Source: Streptomyces himalayensis subsp. himalayensis (GTDB lineage: Bacteria; Actinomycetota; Actinomycetes; Streptomycetales; Streptomycetaceae). From it: a DNA stretch of 46,104 bases. Positions 1 to 8,352 of the stretch are shown here, piece after piece. Position 1 is the first letter of the stretch; each line of letters starts with the position of its first letter. The stretch lies in the NCBI RefSeq assembly GCF_013778455.1, contig NZ_JACEHE010000044.1, positions 1-46,104 on the forward strand, in the 5' to 3' direction. The position numbers were made by a program, and so were the translations under genes. The notes beneath the pieces are model-generated. The model made no database searches. It saw only the letters and a program-made list of their open reading frames with translations, and was not told the origin of the DNA.

Positions 1-178
1 CGGCAAGGGTCAGATCTTCGTGAAGGGCGAGGTCATCAAGACGGTGCCCGAGTCGAAGATCGTGGAGACCCTCATCGAGGAAGCGATGAAGATCGCCGAG
101 CAGATGGAGAACGACGGCGTCGCCTCCGGCGCGCCGACCGTCACCACGCCAGGAGCATCCGGCATCACCGTGAGCTGA
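1..178 (+). CDS. ispG: IspG (GcpE), 4-hydroxy-3-methylbut-2-enyl diphosphate synthase, C-terminal end only
   Basis: Only the last 58 residues are in the window, read in the frame whose first whole codon is at 2-4. They contain GKGQIFVKGEVIKTVPE and IVETLIEEAMKIAEQM, which match the C-terminus of actinobacterial IspG. IspG is a cytoplasmic 4Fe-4S enzyme of the MEP pathway that reductively opens methylerythritol cyclodiphosphate to HMBPP. The iron-sulfur cysteines lie off the left edge and cannot be checked. The gene is followed by dxs, as in the hopanoid operons of Streptomyces, where extra copies of ispG and dxs raise isoprenoid supply. The family call is firm; that this is the hopanoid-cluster copy is inferred from the neighbours. 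Confidence 0.88.
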   Translation, partial: GKGQIFVKGEVIKTVPESKIVETLIEEAMKIAEQMENDGVASGAPTVTTPGASGITVS

Positions 179-213
179 ACAACCTTGCCAGCGAGTGAGC
201 CGAAGGAGCGCGA

Positions 214-350
214 CGGTGTCGAGAAGGATGAGCGTGCCCCCGCTCTGGGGGTACCTCCCAGGCCCTCAAGGCACTGGGGGAGAAGCCGAGAGTGGGGGAG
301 CGCGGAGGCCCGACGAAGGAGGGCTGAGCACGGTCGCCTTCTCGACACCG
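214..350. repeat. MITE-like nested inverted repeat between ispG and dxs
   Basis: Perfect 14-nt outer arms at 214-227 (CGGTGTCGAGAAGG) and 337-350 enclose an inner imperfect stem with arms 236-261 and 274-300. The inner arms read like CCCCGCTCTGGGGGTACC and its complement. Palindromes of this look are common between Streptomyces genes (general knowledge), and a fold this size could act in mRNA processing or attenuation. No transposase is present, so the element is non-autonomous or simply structural. Copy number cannot be judged from one window. Confidence 0.6.
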
Positions 351-429
351 GCCACGCCCCGACAGGGGCTTATGGATACAGCGCGCTCCGGAGGCGAACC
401 GAGCTTCAAAAAAGAGGGGAGGCCCGAGC

Positions 430-2334
430 GTGACGATTCTGGAAGGCATCCGGGGGCCACGTGATCTGAAGGCGCTGTCCGAGGAGGAACTCGACCTGCT
501 GGCCGAGGAGATCCGTGAGTTCCTGGTGCATGCGGTCGCCCGGACCGGCGGTCACCTGGGGCCCAACCTCGGGGTGGTGGAGCTCACCATCGCCCTGCAC
601 CGGGTCTTCGAGTCGCCCGTCGACCGCATCCTGTGGGACACCGGCCACCAGAGCTACGTACACAAGCTACTGACGGGACGTCAGGACTTCTCCAAACTGC
701 GCGGCAAGGGGGGCCTGTCGGGCTATCCGTCGCGCGAGGAGTCCGAGCACGACGTCATCGAGAACAGCCACGCCTCCACCGCCCTCGGCTGGGCGGACGG
801 CCTCGCCAAGGCGCGCCAGGTGCTGGGGGAGCAGGGCCATGTCGTTGCCGTCATCGGAGACGGCGCTCTCACCGGCGGCATGGCGTGGGAGGCGCTCAAC
901 AACATCGCGGCAGCCAAGGACCGGCCGCTGATCATCGTCGTCAACGACAACGAACGCTCCTACGCCCCGACGATAGGCGGCCTCGCCAACCACCTCGCGA
1001 CGCTGCGCACGACCGACGGTTACGAAAAGGCGCTGGCCTGGGGCAAGGACGTACTGCAGCGCACACCCGTGATCGGGCGGACGCTGTACGAGTCGCTGCA
1101 CGGCGCCAAGAAGGGCTTCAAGGACGCCTTCGCGCCGCAGGGCATGTTCGAGGACCTAGGGCTGAAGTACGTCGGGCCGATCGACGGACACGACACCCGT
1201 GCCGTCGAGTCGGCGCTGCGCCGGGCGAAGCGCTTCCACGGGCCGGTGCTCGTGCACTGCCTCACCGAGAAGGGGCGCGGCTACGAGCCGGCGCTCGCGG
1301 ACGAGGCCGACCGTTTCCACACGGTCGGCGTCATGGACCCGCTGACCTGCGAACCGCTCGCGCCGTCCAACGGGCCTTCGTGGACCTCAGTGTTCGGCGA
1401 CGAGATCGCCCGAATCGGCGCCGAGCGCGAGGACGTCGTGGCGATCACGGCGGCCATGCTGCACCCGGTGGGGCTGACGAAGTTCGCCGAGCAGTTCCCT
1501 GACCGGGTGTGGGACGTCGGGATCGCCGAGCAGCACGCCGCGGTGTCCGCTGCCGGCCTTGCGACGGGCGGGGTGCATCCGGTGGTCGCCGTCTACGCCA
1601 CCTTCCTCAACCGCGCCTTCGACCAGCTCCTCATGGATGTCGCCCTGCACAAGTGCGGCGTGACGTTCGTACTGGACAGGGCGGGTGTGACCGGGGTCGA
1701 CGGGGCCTCGCACAACGGCATGTGGGACATGTCGATCCTGCAGGTCGTGCCAGGTCTGCGTATCGCCGCGCCGCGCGACGCCGACCAGCTGCGGGCGCAG
1801 TTGCGCGAGGCGGTCGCCGTAGACGACGCGCCGACGCTGCTGCGGTTCCCCAAGGAGTCGGTGGGACCGGCGATTCCGGCCGTGGACCGGATGGGCGGCC
1901 TCGACGTCCTGCACCGGACGGCTTCGGGGCAGGGATCTGCGTACGACGCGCAGGCGCTGTTCGTTGCCGTCGGCGTGATGGCACCGGTGTGCCTCCAGGC
2001 CGCCGAGCTGCTCGAGGCGCGCGGCATCCGGTGCACCGTCGTCGACCCGCGCTGGGTCAAGCCCGTCGATCCCGCACTGCCGCCGCTGGGCGCCGCGCAC
2101 GATCTGGTGGCGGTCGTCGAGGACAACAGCAAGGCGGCAGGGGTCGGTGCGGCGGTCGCGCTGGCGCTGGGCGAGGCCGAAGTGGACGTACCCGTACGGC
2201 GGTTCGGCATCCCGGAGCAGTTCCTCGCGCACGCCAAGCGTGGTGAGGTACTGGCCGACATCGGGCTCACGCCCGTCGAGATCGCCGGACGGATCGGTGC
2301 CGCCCTGGCAGCCAAGGAGAAACCGGAAAAATGA
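430..2334 (+). CDS. dxs: 1-deoxy-D-xylulose-5-phosphate synthase
   Basis: A 634-residue protein, the normal DXS length. DXS condenses pyruvate with glyceraldehyde 3-phosphate to DXP, the first MEP-pathway step, using thiamine diphosphate in the cytoplasm. Visible signatures are the N-terminal DTGHQSYVHKLLTGR stretch, the ThDP-binding GDG-ALTGGMAWEALNN motif from about residue 143, and the transketolase pyrimidine-domain motifs GIAEQHAAVSAAGLA and VLDRAGVTGVDGASHNG. The GTG start at 430 is preceded by a GGGGAGG ribosome-binding site. The gene overlaps the next by 4 bp (ATGA), so it is translationally coupled to the aminotransferase. Together with ispG upstream this suggests the second DXS copy devoted to hopanoid precursors. 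Confidence 0.96.
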   Translation: MTILEGIRGPRDLKALSEEELDLLAEEIREFLVHAVARTGGHLGPNLGVVELTIALHRVFESPVDRILWDTGHQSYVHKLLTGRQDFSKLRGKGGLSGYPSREESEHDVIENSHASTALGWADGLAKARQVLGEQGHVVAVIGDGALTGGMAWEALNNIAAAKDRPLIIVVNDNERSYAPTIGGLANHLATLRTTDGYEKALAWGKDVLQRTPVIGRTLYESLHGAKKGFKDAFAPQGMFEDLGLKYVGPIDGHDTRAVESALRRAKRFHGPVLVHCLTEKGRGYEPALADEADRFHTVGVMDPLTCEPLAPSNGPSWTSVFGDEIARIGAEREDVVAITAAMLHPVGLTKFAEQFPDRVWDVGIAEQHAAVSAAGLATGGVHPVVAVYATFLNRAFDQLLMDVALHKCGVTFVLDRAGVTGVDGASHNGMWDMSILQVVPGLRIAAPRDADQLRAQLREAVAVDDAPTLLRFPKESVGPAIPAVDRMGGLDVLHRTASGQGSAYDAQALFVAVGVMAPVCLQAAELLEARGIRCTVVDPRWVKPVDPALPPLGAAHDLVAVVEDNSKAAGVGAAVALALGEAEVDVPVRRFGIPEQFLAHAKRGEVLADIGLTPVEIAGRIGAALAAKEKPEK

Positions 2335-3812
2335 CCACCTCCGACCCCAAGGAGTTCGAGGAAGGCCCGCAGAGCGGCACGGGGGCAAGCGCGCGGGATC
2401 ATGCGCGCGAGGACACGCCGCCCGGCGGGCGCAAGGAGTTCGACCTCGGCAGACTCCTCGCCGAGCGCGGCGCCGAGCGCTATGAGCTGCACTCCAAGTA
2501 CCTCAACCACCAGTTGCCGCGCATGCTGCACACCATCGGATTCGACAAGGTGTACGAGCGGGCAGAGGGCGCGTACTTCTGGGACGAGGACGGCAACGAC
2601 TACCTCGACATGCTCGCCGGGTTCGGCGTCATGGGCCTGGGCCGGCACCACCCCGTCGTACGCAAGGCGCTGCACGACGTCCTGGACGCCTCGCTCGCCG
2701 ATCTGACCCGTTTCGACTGCCAGCCGCTGCCCGGACTGCTCGCCGAGAAGCTGCTGGCCCACAGCCCGCACCTGGACCGTGTGTTCTTCGGCAACAGCGG
2801 CACGGAGGCCGTCGAGACGGCACTGAAGTTCGCCCGGTACGCGACGGGGAAGCCGCGCGTCCTGTACTGCACGCACGCATTCCACGGGCTGACCACCGGC
2901 TCGCTGTCCGTGAACGGCGAGTCGGGCTTCCGGGACGGCTTCGCACCGCTGCTGCCCGACACCCCGGTCCCGCTGGGCGACCTCGACGTACTGGCGAAGG
3001 AGCTCAAGAAGGGCGATGTCGCCGCGCTGATCGTCGAGCCGATCCAGGGCAAGGGCGTACTTGAGGCGCCGCCCGGCTATCTGCGTGCCGCCCAGGACCT
3101 GCTCCACGGGCACAAGGCGCTGCTCATCGCCGACGAGGTCCAGACAGGCCTCGGCCGTACCGGCGACTTCTACGCGTATCAGCACGAGGAAGGGGTCGAA
3201 CCGGATCTGGTCTGCGTGGCGAAAGCGCTCTCAGGAGGCTACGTCCCGGTGGGCGCCACGATCGGCAAGGACTGGATCTTCAAGAAGGTCTACTCGTCGA
3301 TCGACCGCGTGCTCGTCCACTCGGCGAGCTTCGGATCCAACGCCCAGGCCATGGCAGCTGGGCTCGCCGTGCTCTCGGTCATGGAGGACGAGCAGATCGT
3401 CGCTAACGCGCGCGCGACCGGTGGGCTGCTCAAGAGCCGGCTGGCGGCGCTCGTCGACCGCTATGAGCTGCTGAGCGATGTACGGGGCCGTGGCCTGATG
3501 ATCGGCATCGAGTTCGGCAGGCCACGGTCGCTGAAACTGCGCAGCCGCTGGACGGTGCTGCAGGCCGCCCGCAAGGGGCTCTTCGCGCAGATGGTGGTGG
3601 TGCCGCTGCTGCAGAAGCACCGCATCCTCACCCAGGTGTCCGGCGATCACCTTGAAGTGATCAAGCTGATCCCGCCGCTGGTCGTGGGGGAGCGGGACGT
3701 GGACCGCTTCGTGGATGCCTTCACCGCCGTCATGGACGATGCCCACAGTGGTGGCGGGCTGATGTGGGACTTCGGGAAGACGCTGGTGAAGCAGGCGGTG
3801 GCCAACCGGTAG
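2331..3812 (+). CDS. hpnO: HpnO-type class III aminotransferase (hopanoid side-chain amination)
   Basis: A 493-residue PLP-dependent class III aminotransferase. Visible are FFGNSGTEAVETALKFAR, which binds the cofactor phosphate, the LLIADEVQTGLGRTG motif with the PLP-contacting Asp, and the Schiff-base lysine in VAKALSGG at about K298. The first 40 residues are a hydrophilic, low-complexity extension. In Streptomyces hopanoid operons the gene after ispG-dxs encodes the enzyme proposed to aminate ribosylhopane to aminobacteriohopanetriol. The assignment rests on that context plus family. Ornithine or acetylornithine aminotransferase is the alternative if the operon context is misleading. The start overlaps the dxs stop, so both belong to one transcript. 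Confidence 0.82.
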   Translation: MTTSDPKEFEEGPQSGTGASARDHAREDTPPGGRKEFDLGRLLAERGAERYELHSKYLNHQLPRMLHTIGFDKVYERAEGAYFWDEDGNDYLDMLAGFGVMGLGRHHPVVRKALHDVLDASLADLTRFDCQPLPGLLAEKLLAHSPHLDRVFFGNSGTEAVETALKFARYATGKPRVLYCTHAFHGLTTGSLSVNGESGFRDGFAPLLPDTPVPLGDLDVLAKELKKGDVAALIVEPIQGKGVLEAPPGYLRAAQDLLHGHKALLIADEVQTGLGRTGDFYAYQHEEGVEPDLVCVAKALSGGYVPVGATIGKDWIFKKVYSSIDRVLVHSASFGSNAQAMAAGLAVLSVMEDEQIVANARATGGLLKSRLAALVDRYELLSDVRGRGLMIGIEFGRPRSLKLRSRWTVLQAARKGLFAQMVVVPLLQKHRILTQVSGDHLEVIKLIPPLVVGERDVDRFVDAFTAVMDDAHSGGGLMWDFGKTLVKQAVANR

Positions 3813-3821
3813 CGCGCCTCT

Positions 3822-3856
3822 TTGCCTCTCGGGCAAGAAATTTGCCCAGGAGGCAT
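3822..3856. promoter_or_regulatory. Tandem palindromic operators at the start of the XRE-cupin gene
   Basis: Two copies of TTGCC-N5-GGCA(A/T) lie at 3822-3836 and 3842-3856. Their starts are exactly 20 bp apart, about two helical turns, so both sites face the same side of the DNA. They sit in the short gap before the regulator gene and overlap one of its candidate ATGs. This is what an autoregulated XRE dimer pair would need. Binding by the adjacent regulator is inference. Confidence 0.6.
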
Positions 3857-3878
3857 GACGTCTGGCTCAATCGGAGGC

Positions 3879-4514
3879 ATGAGCCCTTCCGAGCCGGAGC
3901 GGCCGGCGACACCCGATGAGCTGCCCGCCGTCGCACCCCACCTGCGCGAGCTGCGGCGACGAGCCTCGCTGACCCTCGAGGCCGCCGCCCGCGCCGCAGG
4001 TCTCTCGCCCGCCCACCTCTCACGCCTTGAGACCGGACGACGCCAGCCCTCGCTGCCGATGCTGCTCGCGCTCGCGCGCATCTACGGTACGACGGTTTCT
4101 GAGCTGCTGGGCGAGACGGTGACCGACCGCGACGCCGTACTCCGCGGCGCGGACACCGAGCCCACCGAGGCGGGCGGCTGGACCTACCGGCAGGCGGGCT
4201 CCTCCGGTCGCGCCATGCAGGCCCTGCGGGTGCACGTGGCGCCTGGGACGCAGGGCGACATCGTGCGCGTACACCCGGGGGAGGAGTGGCTCTACGTGCT
4301 CGAGGGACGGCTACGGCTGCGGCTCGGGGACGCCACGCACAGCCTCGGGCCAGGCGACAGCGCTCACTTCGACTCGCTGACCCCGCACCGGCTCGAGGCC
4401 GACGGCCGCGACGGGGCCGAGCTGCTCTTCGTACACACATTGCTGCAGAGCCCCGCCGTCGTGCCGTGCCTCGGCCCGGCGGCCGGCCACCGGACCATGG
4501 GAGACCCGCGATGA
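3879..4514 (+). CDS. XRE-family regulator with C-terminal cupin domain
   Basis: A protein of about 211 residues. The N-terminal helix-turn-helix reads LRELRRRASLTLEAAARAAGLS then HLSRLETGRRQPSL. It is followed by a double-stranded beta-helix cupin (VHPGEEWLYVLEGRLRLRLGD, then LGPGDSAHFDSLTPHRLEA) expected to bind a small ligand or metal. Three in-frame starts exist: TTG 3822, ATG 3855 and ATG 3879. The purine-rich runs before both ATGs are only one base away, so the start is uncertain; 3879 is chosen because it keeps the palindromic operators outside the coding region. The gene follows the aminotransferase by a short gap and overlaps the next gene at ATGA. The ligand is unknown; such regulators often sense amino acids or polyamines. 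Confidence 0.88.
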   Translation: MSPSEPERPATPDELPAVAPHLRELRRRASLTLEAAARAAGLSPAHLSRLETGRRQPSLPMLLALARIYGTTVSELLGETVTDRDAVLRGADTEPTEAGGWTYRQAGSSGRAMQALRVHVAPGTQGDIVRVHPGEEWLYVLEGRLRLRLGDATHSLGPGDSAHFDSLTPHRLEADGRDGAELLFVHTLLQSPAVVPCLGPAAGHRTMGDPR

Positions 4515-4702
4515 CCGAACCGACGACGCCGGAACCGATAACGCCTCAGCCTGCGCCGTCCGAGCCGGCCGCGTCTCGCCGCTCGATGGAGGAGAGGTTC
4601 CCGCGCGCTCTCTGGGTGCGGCTCATCGTCTACATCGCCGTGGGGCATCTCCTGGCGGCGTTCATCTATCTGCTCTTCGAGCTCGGCGCGAAGAGCCAGT
4701 AA
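4511..4702 (+). CDS. Small single-span membrane protein (DUF6126-like)
   Basis: A 63-residue protein with a Pro/Thr/Glu-rich N-terminal third, then MEERFPRALWVRLIVYIAVGH and a hydrophobic segment (about residues 38-58) able to span the membrane once. It resembles small proteins annotated DUF6126 in Streptomyces. Its ATG overlaps the stop of the XRE-cupin gene (ATGA), so the pair is translated together. No enzymatic motif is visible. The coupling suggests a membrane partner or output of the regulator, but its function is unknown. Confidence 0.8.
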   Translation: MTEPTTPEPITPQPAPSEPAASRRSMEERFPRALWVRLIVYIAVGHLLAAFIYLLFELGAKSQ

Positions 4703-4725
4703 CCGCCTGTTCCGAGGGCCGGGTC

Positions 4726-5523
4726 TCAGTCGAGCAGGCGCGCGCGGAGCCTCTCGCGTACCTCCGGCGTCAGCTTCAGGCCCTCGGCGAAGTAGTTGTC
4801 AGTGCCGCCCCACGTCTCCTCGATCGTGTCGAACGCCGCGCGGAGGTACTCGGCGCGCGCGTCGAAGAGCGGGCTCAGGAGCTCCATGATCTCGGGGGAC
4901 ATGCCGTTGGGGGAGGTATCGGTCCGGCGCACCTTGTAGCGGCGATGCTGGGCGTTCGACTCGAGGTAGTCCGCCTCGATGGCGTCGCGCTCGACACCGA
5001 CGGCCAGCAGTGCCACTGCGATCGTCACGCCCGCGCGGTCCTTGCCCGCGGCGCAGTGCAGCAGCGCGGGGACGCTGTCGTCCGCCAGGGCGTGCAGCAC
5101 ACGGCTCTGCTCGGCGGTGCGCTGCCTGATGATCGTGCGGTACGAGCTGATCATCCGGTTCGCCGCCTTGCCGTCGGACAGGATGGCGCGCAGCTGGTCC
5201 ACGCTGCCGTCACGGACCATCCGCCAGAACTCGGCCCCGTCGGCGGGGTCGTTCATCGGGATGTTCACATTGCGTACGCCGGGCAGCTCCACGTCCGGGC
5301 CCTCGAGCCGCTGGTCCGCGGAATTGCGGAAGTCGAAGACCGTGTGGAGGCCCAGTGAGGTGAGGAATGCCGCGTCCGCCTCGGTCGCGTGCGCCAGGTG
5401 CCCGCTCCGGAACAGCATCCCCTGCCGGGTCCGGCGACCGTCCGTGGTCGGGAGGCCCCCGACGTCACGGAAGTTGCGCACACCGACCAGCTCAGGGTCT
5501 GTCGACGGGACCTGCTGCGTCAC
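4726..5523 (-). CDS. Tyrosine/serine phosphatase (Y_phosphatase3 family)
   Basis: A 265-residue cytoplasmic phosphatase. The P-loop HCAAGKDRAGV carries the C-x5-R signature with the nucleophile at about C157. The N-terminus has GVRNFRDVGGLPTTDGRRTRQG and LFRSGHL, both typical of MptpB/Siw14-like bacterial phosphatases that act on phosphotyrosine, phosphoserine or phosphoinositides. The open frame reaches 5721, but GTG at 5523 has a GGAGGAG site five bases upstream and starts just before the conserved region, so it is preferred. It is convergent with the small membrane gene and divergent from the alpha-galactosidase gene. The substrate is unknown. Confidence 0.9.
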   Translation of the reverse strand: MTQQVPSTDPELVGVRNFRDVGGLPTTDGRRTRQGMLFRSGHLAHATEADAAFLTSLGLHTVFDFRNSADQRLEGPDVELPGVRNVNIPMNDPADGAEFWRMVRDGSVDQLRAILSDGKAANRMISSYRTIIRQRTAEQSRVLHALADDSVPALLHCAAGKDRAGVTIAVALLAVGVERDAIEADYLESNAQHRRYKVRRTDTSPNGMSPEIMELLSPLFDARAEYLRAAFDTIEETWGGTDNYFAEGLKLTPEVRERLRARLLD

Positions 5524-5789
5524 GTGGGCTCCTCCCAGTCGGCCACCGACGCTGCTCGCCGGAGGGCGCTCTGTCGACCATACGACATGGGTGTCAGGGC
5601 CAATCAGCTGCTGCGGGGGCGGTTTTGGGGCCTTGCGTGGTCGTGTTTCCGCTGTCCATACAGCCGTATTTGGTGCCTTGCCGGGCGGCCTCGATGCCCG
5701 CGCTGCCCTGTATGAGGCCATTGCCCAGAGGGTGCCTCACCCCCGATGATGTTGGTACCTGATCGGGCGTGAGCGAATGTGGGGGCTTG

Positions 5790-7883
5790 ATGATCGAGAT
5801 CGGTGCGGACGGCCGGACGTGGCTCCTCTCCGGGCCCGGCAGCAGCTATGCGCTGCGGCTGACGGACCGCGACGAGCTGCTGCACCTTCACTGGGGGCCG
5901 CGGATCACGCTTGCCGATGCCGAGGCGCTCGCCGCCGAGCCCCCCGCTCCGTACTGGCCCTTCGAGTCCCCGCTCGACGGGCACGAGGAGTACCCGGTCG
6001 AGGGCGGCCCCCGCTTCGTACGCCCCGCGCTGTCGGTACGCACCGACGAGGTGCGCGGGACCGAGTGGCGCTACCGGAACGCGGCAGCGGACGACGACGA
6101 GCTGCAGGTGCACTTCTTCGACGAAGTGCACCACCTCCAGCTCACCCTCGTGTACCGCATGCGCGACGACGTCGTCGAGCGCAGCGCCATCCTGATCCAC
6201 CAGGGGCCGGCCGACGCCCCCGCCCTGGAGGTGCTGCGCGCCGACTCCGCGACCTGGACGCTGCCGGTGCGCGACCGCTGGCGGCTGTCCCAGCTGCACG
6301 GCCGGTGGGCGGCCGAGTCCCGGCTCGGGCGCTCCGAGCTGACCTACGGCGAGAAGATCATCGGTAGCCGGCGCGGGCACACCGGGCACCAGCACCTGCC
6401 GTGGGTCGCGCTCGACGCGGAAGGCGCGGCCACCGAGGAGAGCGGCGAGGTGTACAGCTGCGCCCTCGCCTGGTCGGGGTCCTGGCGGATCGCCGTGCAG
6501 CAGCTGCCGGACGGCATCGTGCAGATCACCGGTGGTACGGGGCACGACGACTCGGGGCAGGCGCTGCTCAAGCCCGGAGTGGCGATCGCCACACCCGTCT
6601 TCGCGGGGCTGTGGAGTGACGGCGGCTTCGGCGGAACAAGTCGGGCATGGCACACATATCAGCGCAAGTACGTTATTCCCGACGCCGCTCAGGACCGGCC
6701 CGTGCTCTACAACTCCTGGGAGGCCACCAATTTCGGCATCTCCGAGGACCAGCAGCGGGCGCTCGCCCGGCGCGCCGCCGACATGGGCGTCGAGCTGTTC
6801 GTCGTCGACGACGGCTGGTTCGGCGCACGGACCAGCGACCGGGCCGGTCTGGGCGACTGGACGCCCAACCCGGACCGCTTCCCGCACGGGCTGAAGCCGC
6901 TTGCCGACGACGTGCACGCCCTGGGCATGCGGTTCGGCATCTGGGTCGAGCCGGAGATGGTCAACGCCGACAGTGATCTGTATCGCGCCCACCCCGACTG
7001 GGTGCAGCACTTCCCTGGACGTACGCGGACGGAGTTCCGCAACCAGCTGGTCCTGAACCTCGCCCGCGAGGACGTCCAGCAGTACCTGTGGGAGCAGCTG
7101 GACACCCTGCTGGGCAGCGCGCCCATCGACTATGTGAAGTGGGACTTCAATCGCTGCTTCACGGACGCGGGCTGGCCTGGGGAACCGTATCCGCAGAGGC
7201 TGTGGAACGCCCATGTGCACGCGCTCTACGGGCTGTTGGACCGGCTGCGGGCCGCGCACCCCGGAGTGGCCTTCGAGTCCTGCTCGGGCGGTGGCGGCCG
7301 GATCGACCTCGGCATCATGGCGCGCACCGACCAGGTGTGGACCTCCGACAACACCGACCCGCTGGACCGGCTCGCCATCCAGCACGGCTTCACTCAGGTA
7401 CACCCCGCGCGGGTCATGGCGGCCTGGGTCACCGACAGCCCGAACGTCCAGCTCAATGACCGAGTGAGCTCGTTGCGATTCCGCTTCGTCAGCGCCATGG
7501 CCGGGGTGCTCGGGGTCGGCGGCGACCTCACCGAGTGGAGCGACGAGGAGCTCGCCGAGGCTCGTCAGTGGGTGGATCTCTACAAGGACATCCGCCCCGT
7601 CGTGCAGCGCGGCGACCTCTACCGGCTGAGGGCGCCGGAGGGCGGGCTGAGCGCGGTGCAGTACGTCCTCGGGGACGAGACCTTCGTCCTGGCGTGGCTG
7701 CAGGCCCAGCACTACGGGGAGGCGCCCCCGGCGGTCAGGCTGCGCGAGCTCGATCCCGCCGGGTCGTACGAGTGCCTCGAGACCGGCACGGTGCACCGGG
7801 GTGCGGTGCTGCTGCACCACGGTCTGCGGACCGGGCTGCATGGCGACCTGGATGCGGCAGTTCTCCGTCTGCGTCGCATCTGA
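5790..7883 (+). CDS. Alpha-galactosidase, glycoside hydrolase family 36
   Basis: A protein of about 697 residues, normal for bacterial GH36. The N-terminal beta-sandwich is followed by a TIM barrel containing VVDDGWFGAR, FGIWVEPEMVN and the nucleophile region YVKWDFNR (about D452). Next come ESCSGGGGRID and the acid/base region WTSDNTDPLDR (about D520), then a C-terminal beta domain. It releases terminal alpha-galactose from oligosaccharides by a retaining mechanism. No signal peptide is seen, so it likely acts inside the cell on imported sugars. An upstream GTG at 5769 is in frame; ATG 5790 is better placed after a GTGGGGG run. No sugar transporter lies next to it. Confidence 0.95.
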   Translation: MIEIGADGRTWLLSGPGSSYALRLTDRDELLHLHWGPRITLADAEALAAEPPAPYWPFESPLDGHEEYPVEGGPRFVRPALSVRTDEVRGTEWRYRNAAADDDELQVHFFDEVHHLQLTLVYRMRDDVVERSAILIHQGPADAPALEVLRADSATWTLPVRDRWRLSQLHGRWAAESRLGRSELTYGEKIIGSRRGHTGHQHLPWVALDAEGAATEESGEVYSCALAWSGSWRIAVQQLPDGIVQITGGTGHDDSGQALLKPGVAIATPVFAGLWSDGGFGGTSRAWHTYQRKYVIPDAAQDRPVLYNSWEATNFGISEDQQRALARRAADMGVELFVVDDGWFGARTSDRAGLGDWTPNPDRFPHGLKPLADDVHALGMRFGIWVEPEMVNADSDLYRAHPDWVQHFPGRTRTEFRNQLVLNLAREDVQQYLWEQLDTLLGSAPIDYVKWDFNRCFTDAGWPGEPYPQRLWNAHVHALYGLLDRLRAAHPGVAFESCSGGGGRIDLGIMARTDQVWTSDNTDPLDRLAIQHGFTQVHPARVMAAWVTDSPNVQLNDRVSSLRFRFVSAMAGVLGVGGDLTEWSDEELAEARQWVDLYKDIRPVVQRGDLYRLRAPEGGLSAVQYVLGDETFVLAWLQAQHYGEAPPAVRLRELDPAGSYECLETGTVHRGAVLLHHGLRTGLHGDLDAAVLRLRRI

Positions 7884-8061
7884 CCGATTTAGTCCTCTTT
7901 GGGTTATTAGCTCTAACTCGCCCTGCAATAAGGTGTCATGAGCGGCATGCCGTGAGCAGGATCATATTGGTGACGGTGGGTGGCGATCTCCCTTTCGTGA
8001 CCGCCCCTGAATTTCCGGGCTGTTGGCCTGAATGCGGAGATCGTTAATCCACGGACAGTGA

Positions 8062-8074
8062 CCGGAATTTCCGG
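8062..8074. promoter_or_regulatory. CCGGAA-T-TTCCGG palindrome upstream of the riboswitch promoter
   Basis: A 13-bp palindrome with perfect 6-bp arms, followed at about 8092 and 8101 by two more CCGGAA hexamers. It lies in the long gap between the alpha-galactosidase gene and the LysM-M23 gene, ahead of the proposed promoter. It could bind a regulator; nothing in the window identifies which. Confidence 0.3.
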
Positions 8075-8114
8075 CGAAGGATCAAGAACCGGAATCCCGC
8101 CGGAATAACCACGC

Positions 8115-8144
8115 TTGTGTCCGCCATTCCGACTCGCTTACGGT
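8115..8144 (+). promoter_or_regulatory. Candidate promoter for the riboswitch-peptidase transcript
   Basis: TTGTGT at 8115-8120 and TACGGT at 8139-8144 are separated by 18 bp. A start a few bases further on would put the 5' end just before the riboswitch fold. The match to a vegetative sigma promoter is moderate. Confidence 0.35.
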
Positions 8145-8154
8145 CACGGTCGAT

Positions 8155-8340
8155 CCGGGCGGACGCCGAATCCTGCCATCGCCCGGAATCCCCACTCACA
8201 CAACGTGTATGGCAGGAGCGGGGGATCCCACAGGTAGAACGCCGGTTCCGGGTATCCGGACCAGCTTGGGGTGAAGTCGCGCCAAAACGCGGCCGGACAT
8301 CTCCAGTCCGAACCCGACAGCTCACCTCGCAGGCGCCGGA
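8155..8340 (+). ncRNA. c-di-AMP (ydaO/yuaA-type) riboswitch
   Basis: The leader holds the conserved ydaO segments in order: GACGCCGAATCCTGCC, a hairpin, GGCAGGAGCGGGGGATCCCA, ACAGGTA, then CTTGGGGTGAAG. The near-invariant 3' block CCGAACCCGACAGCTCACC is followed by TCGCAGGCG, which closes the outer stem. It ends right before the ribosome-binding site (GAGAGGA) of the LysM-M23 peptidase gene. This class binds c-di-AMP, and in Streptomyces it precedes cell-wall hydrolase genes such as rpfA. Ligand-bound folding would be expected to turn the gene off. The gap from 7884 to 8154 holds only the promoter elements listed separately. Confidence 0.93.
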
Positions 8341-8352
8341 GAGGAATTCGCC

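Noticed and set aside
5604..7928. 774-codon open frame on the minus strand
   Set aside because: It is antisense to the GH36 gene, has no domain motif and arises from the high-GC codon pattern of the plus strand.
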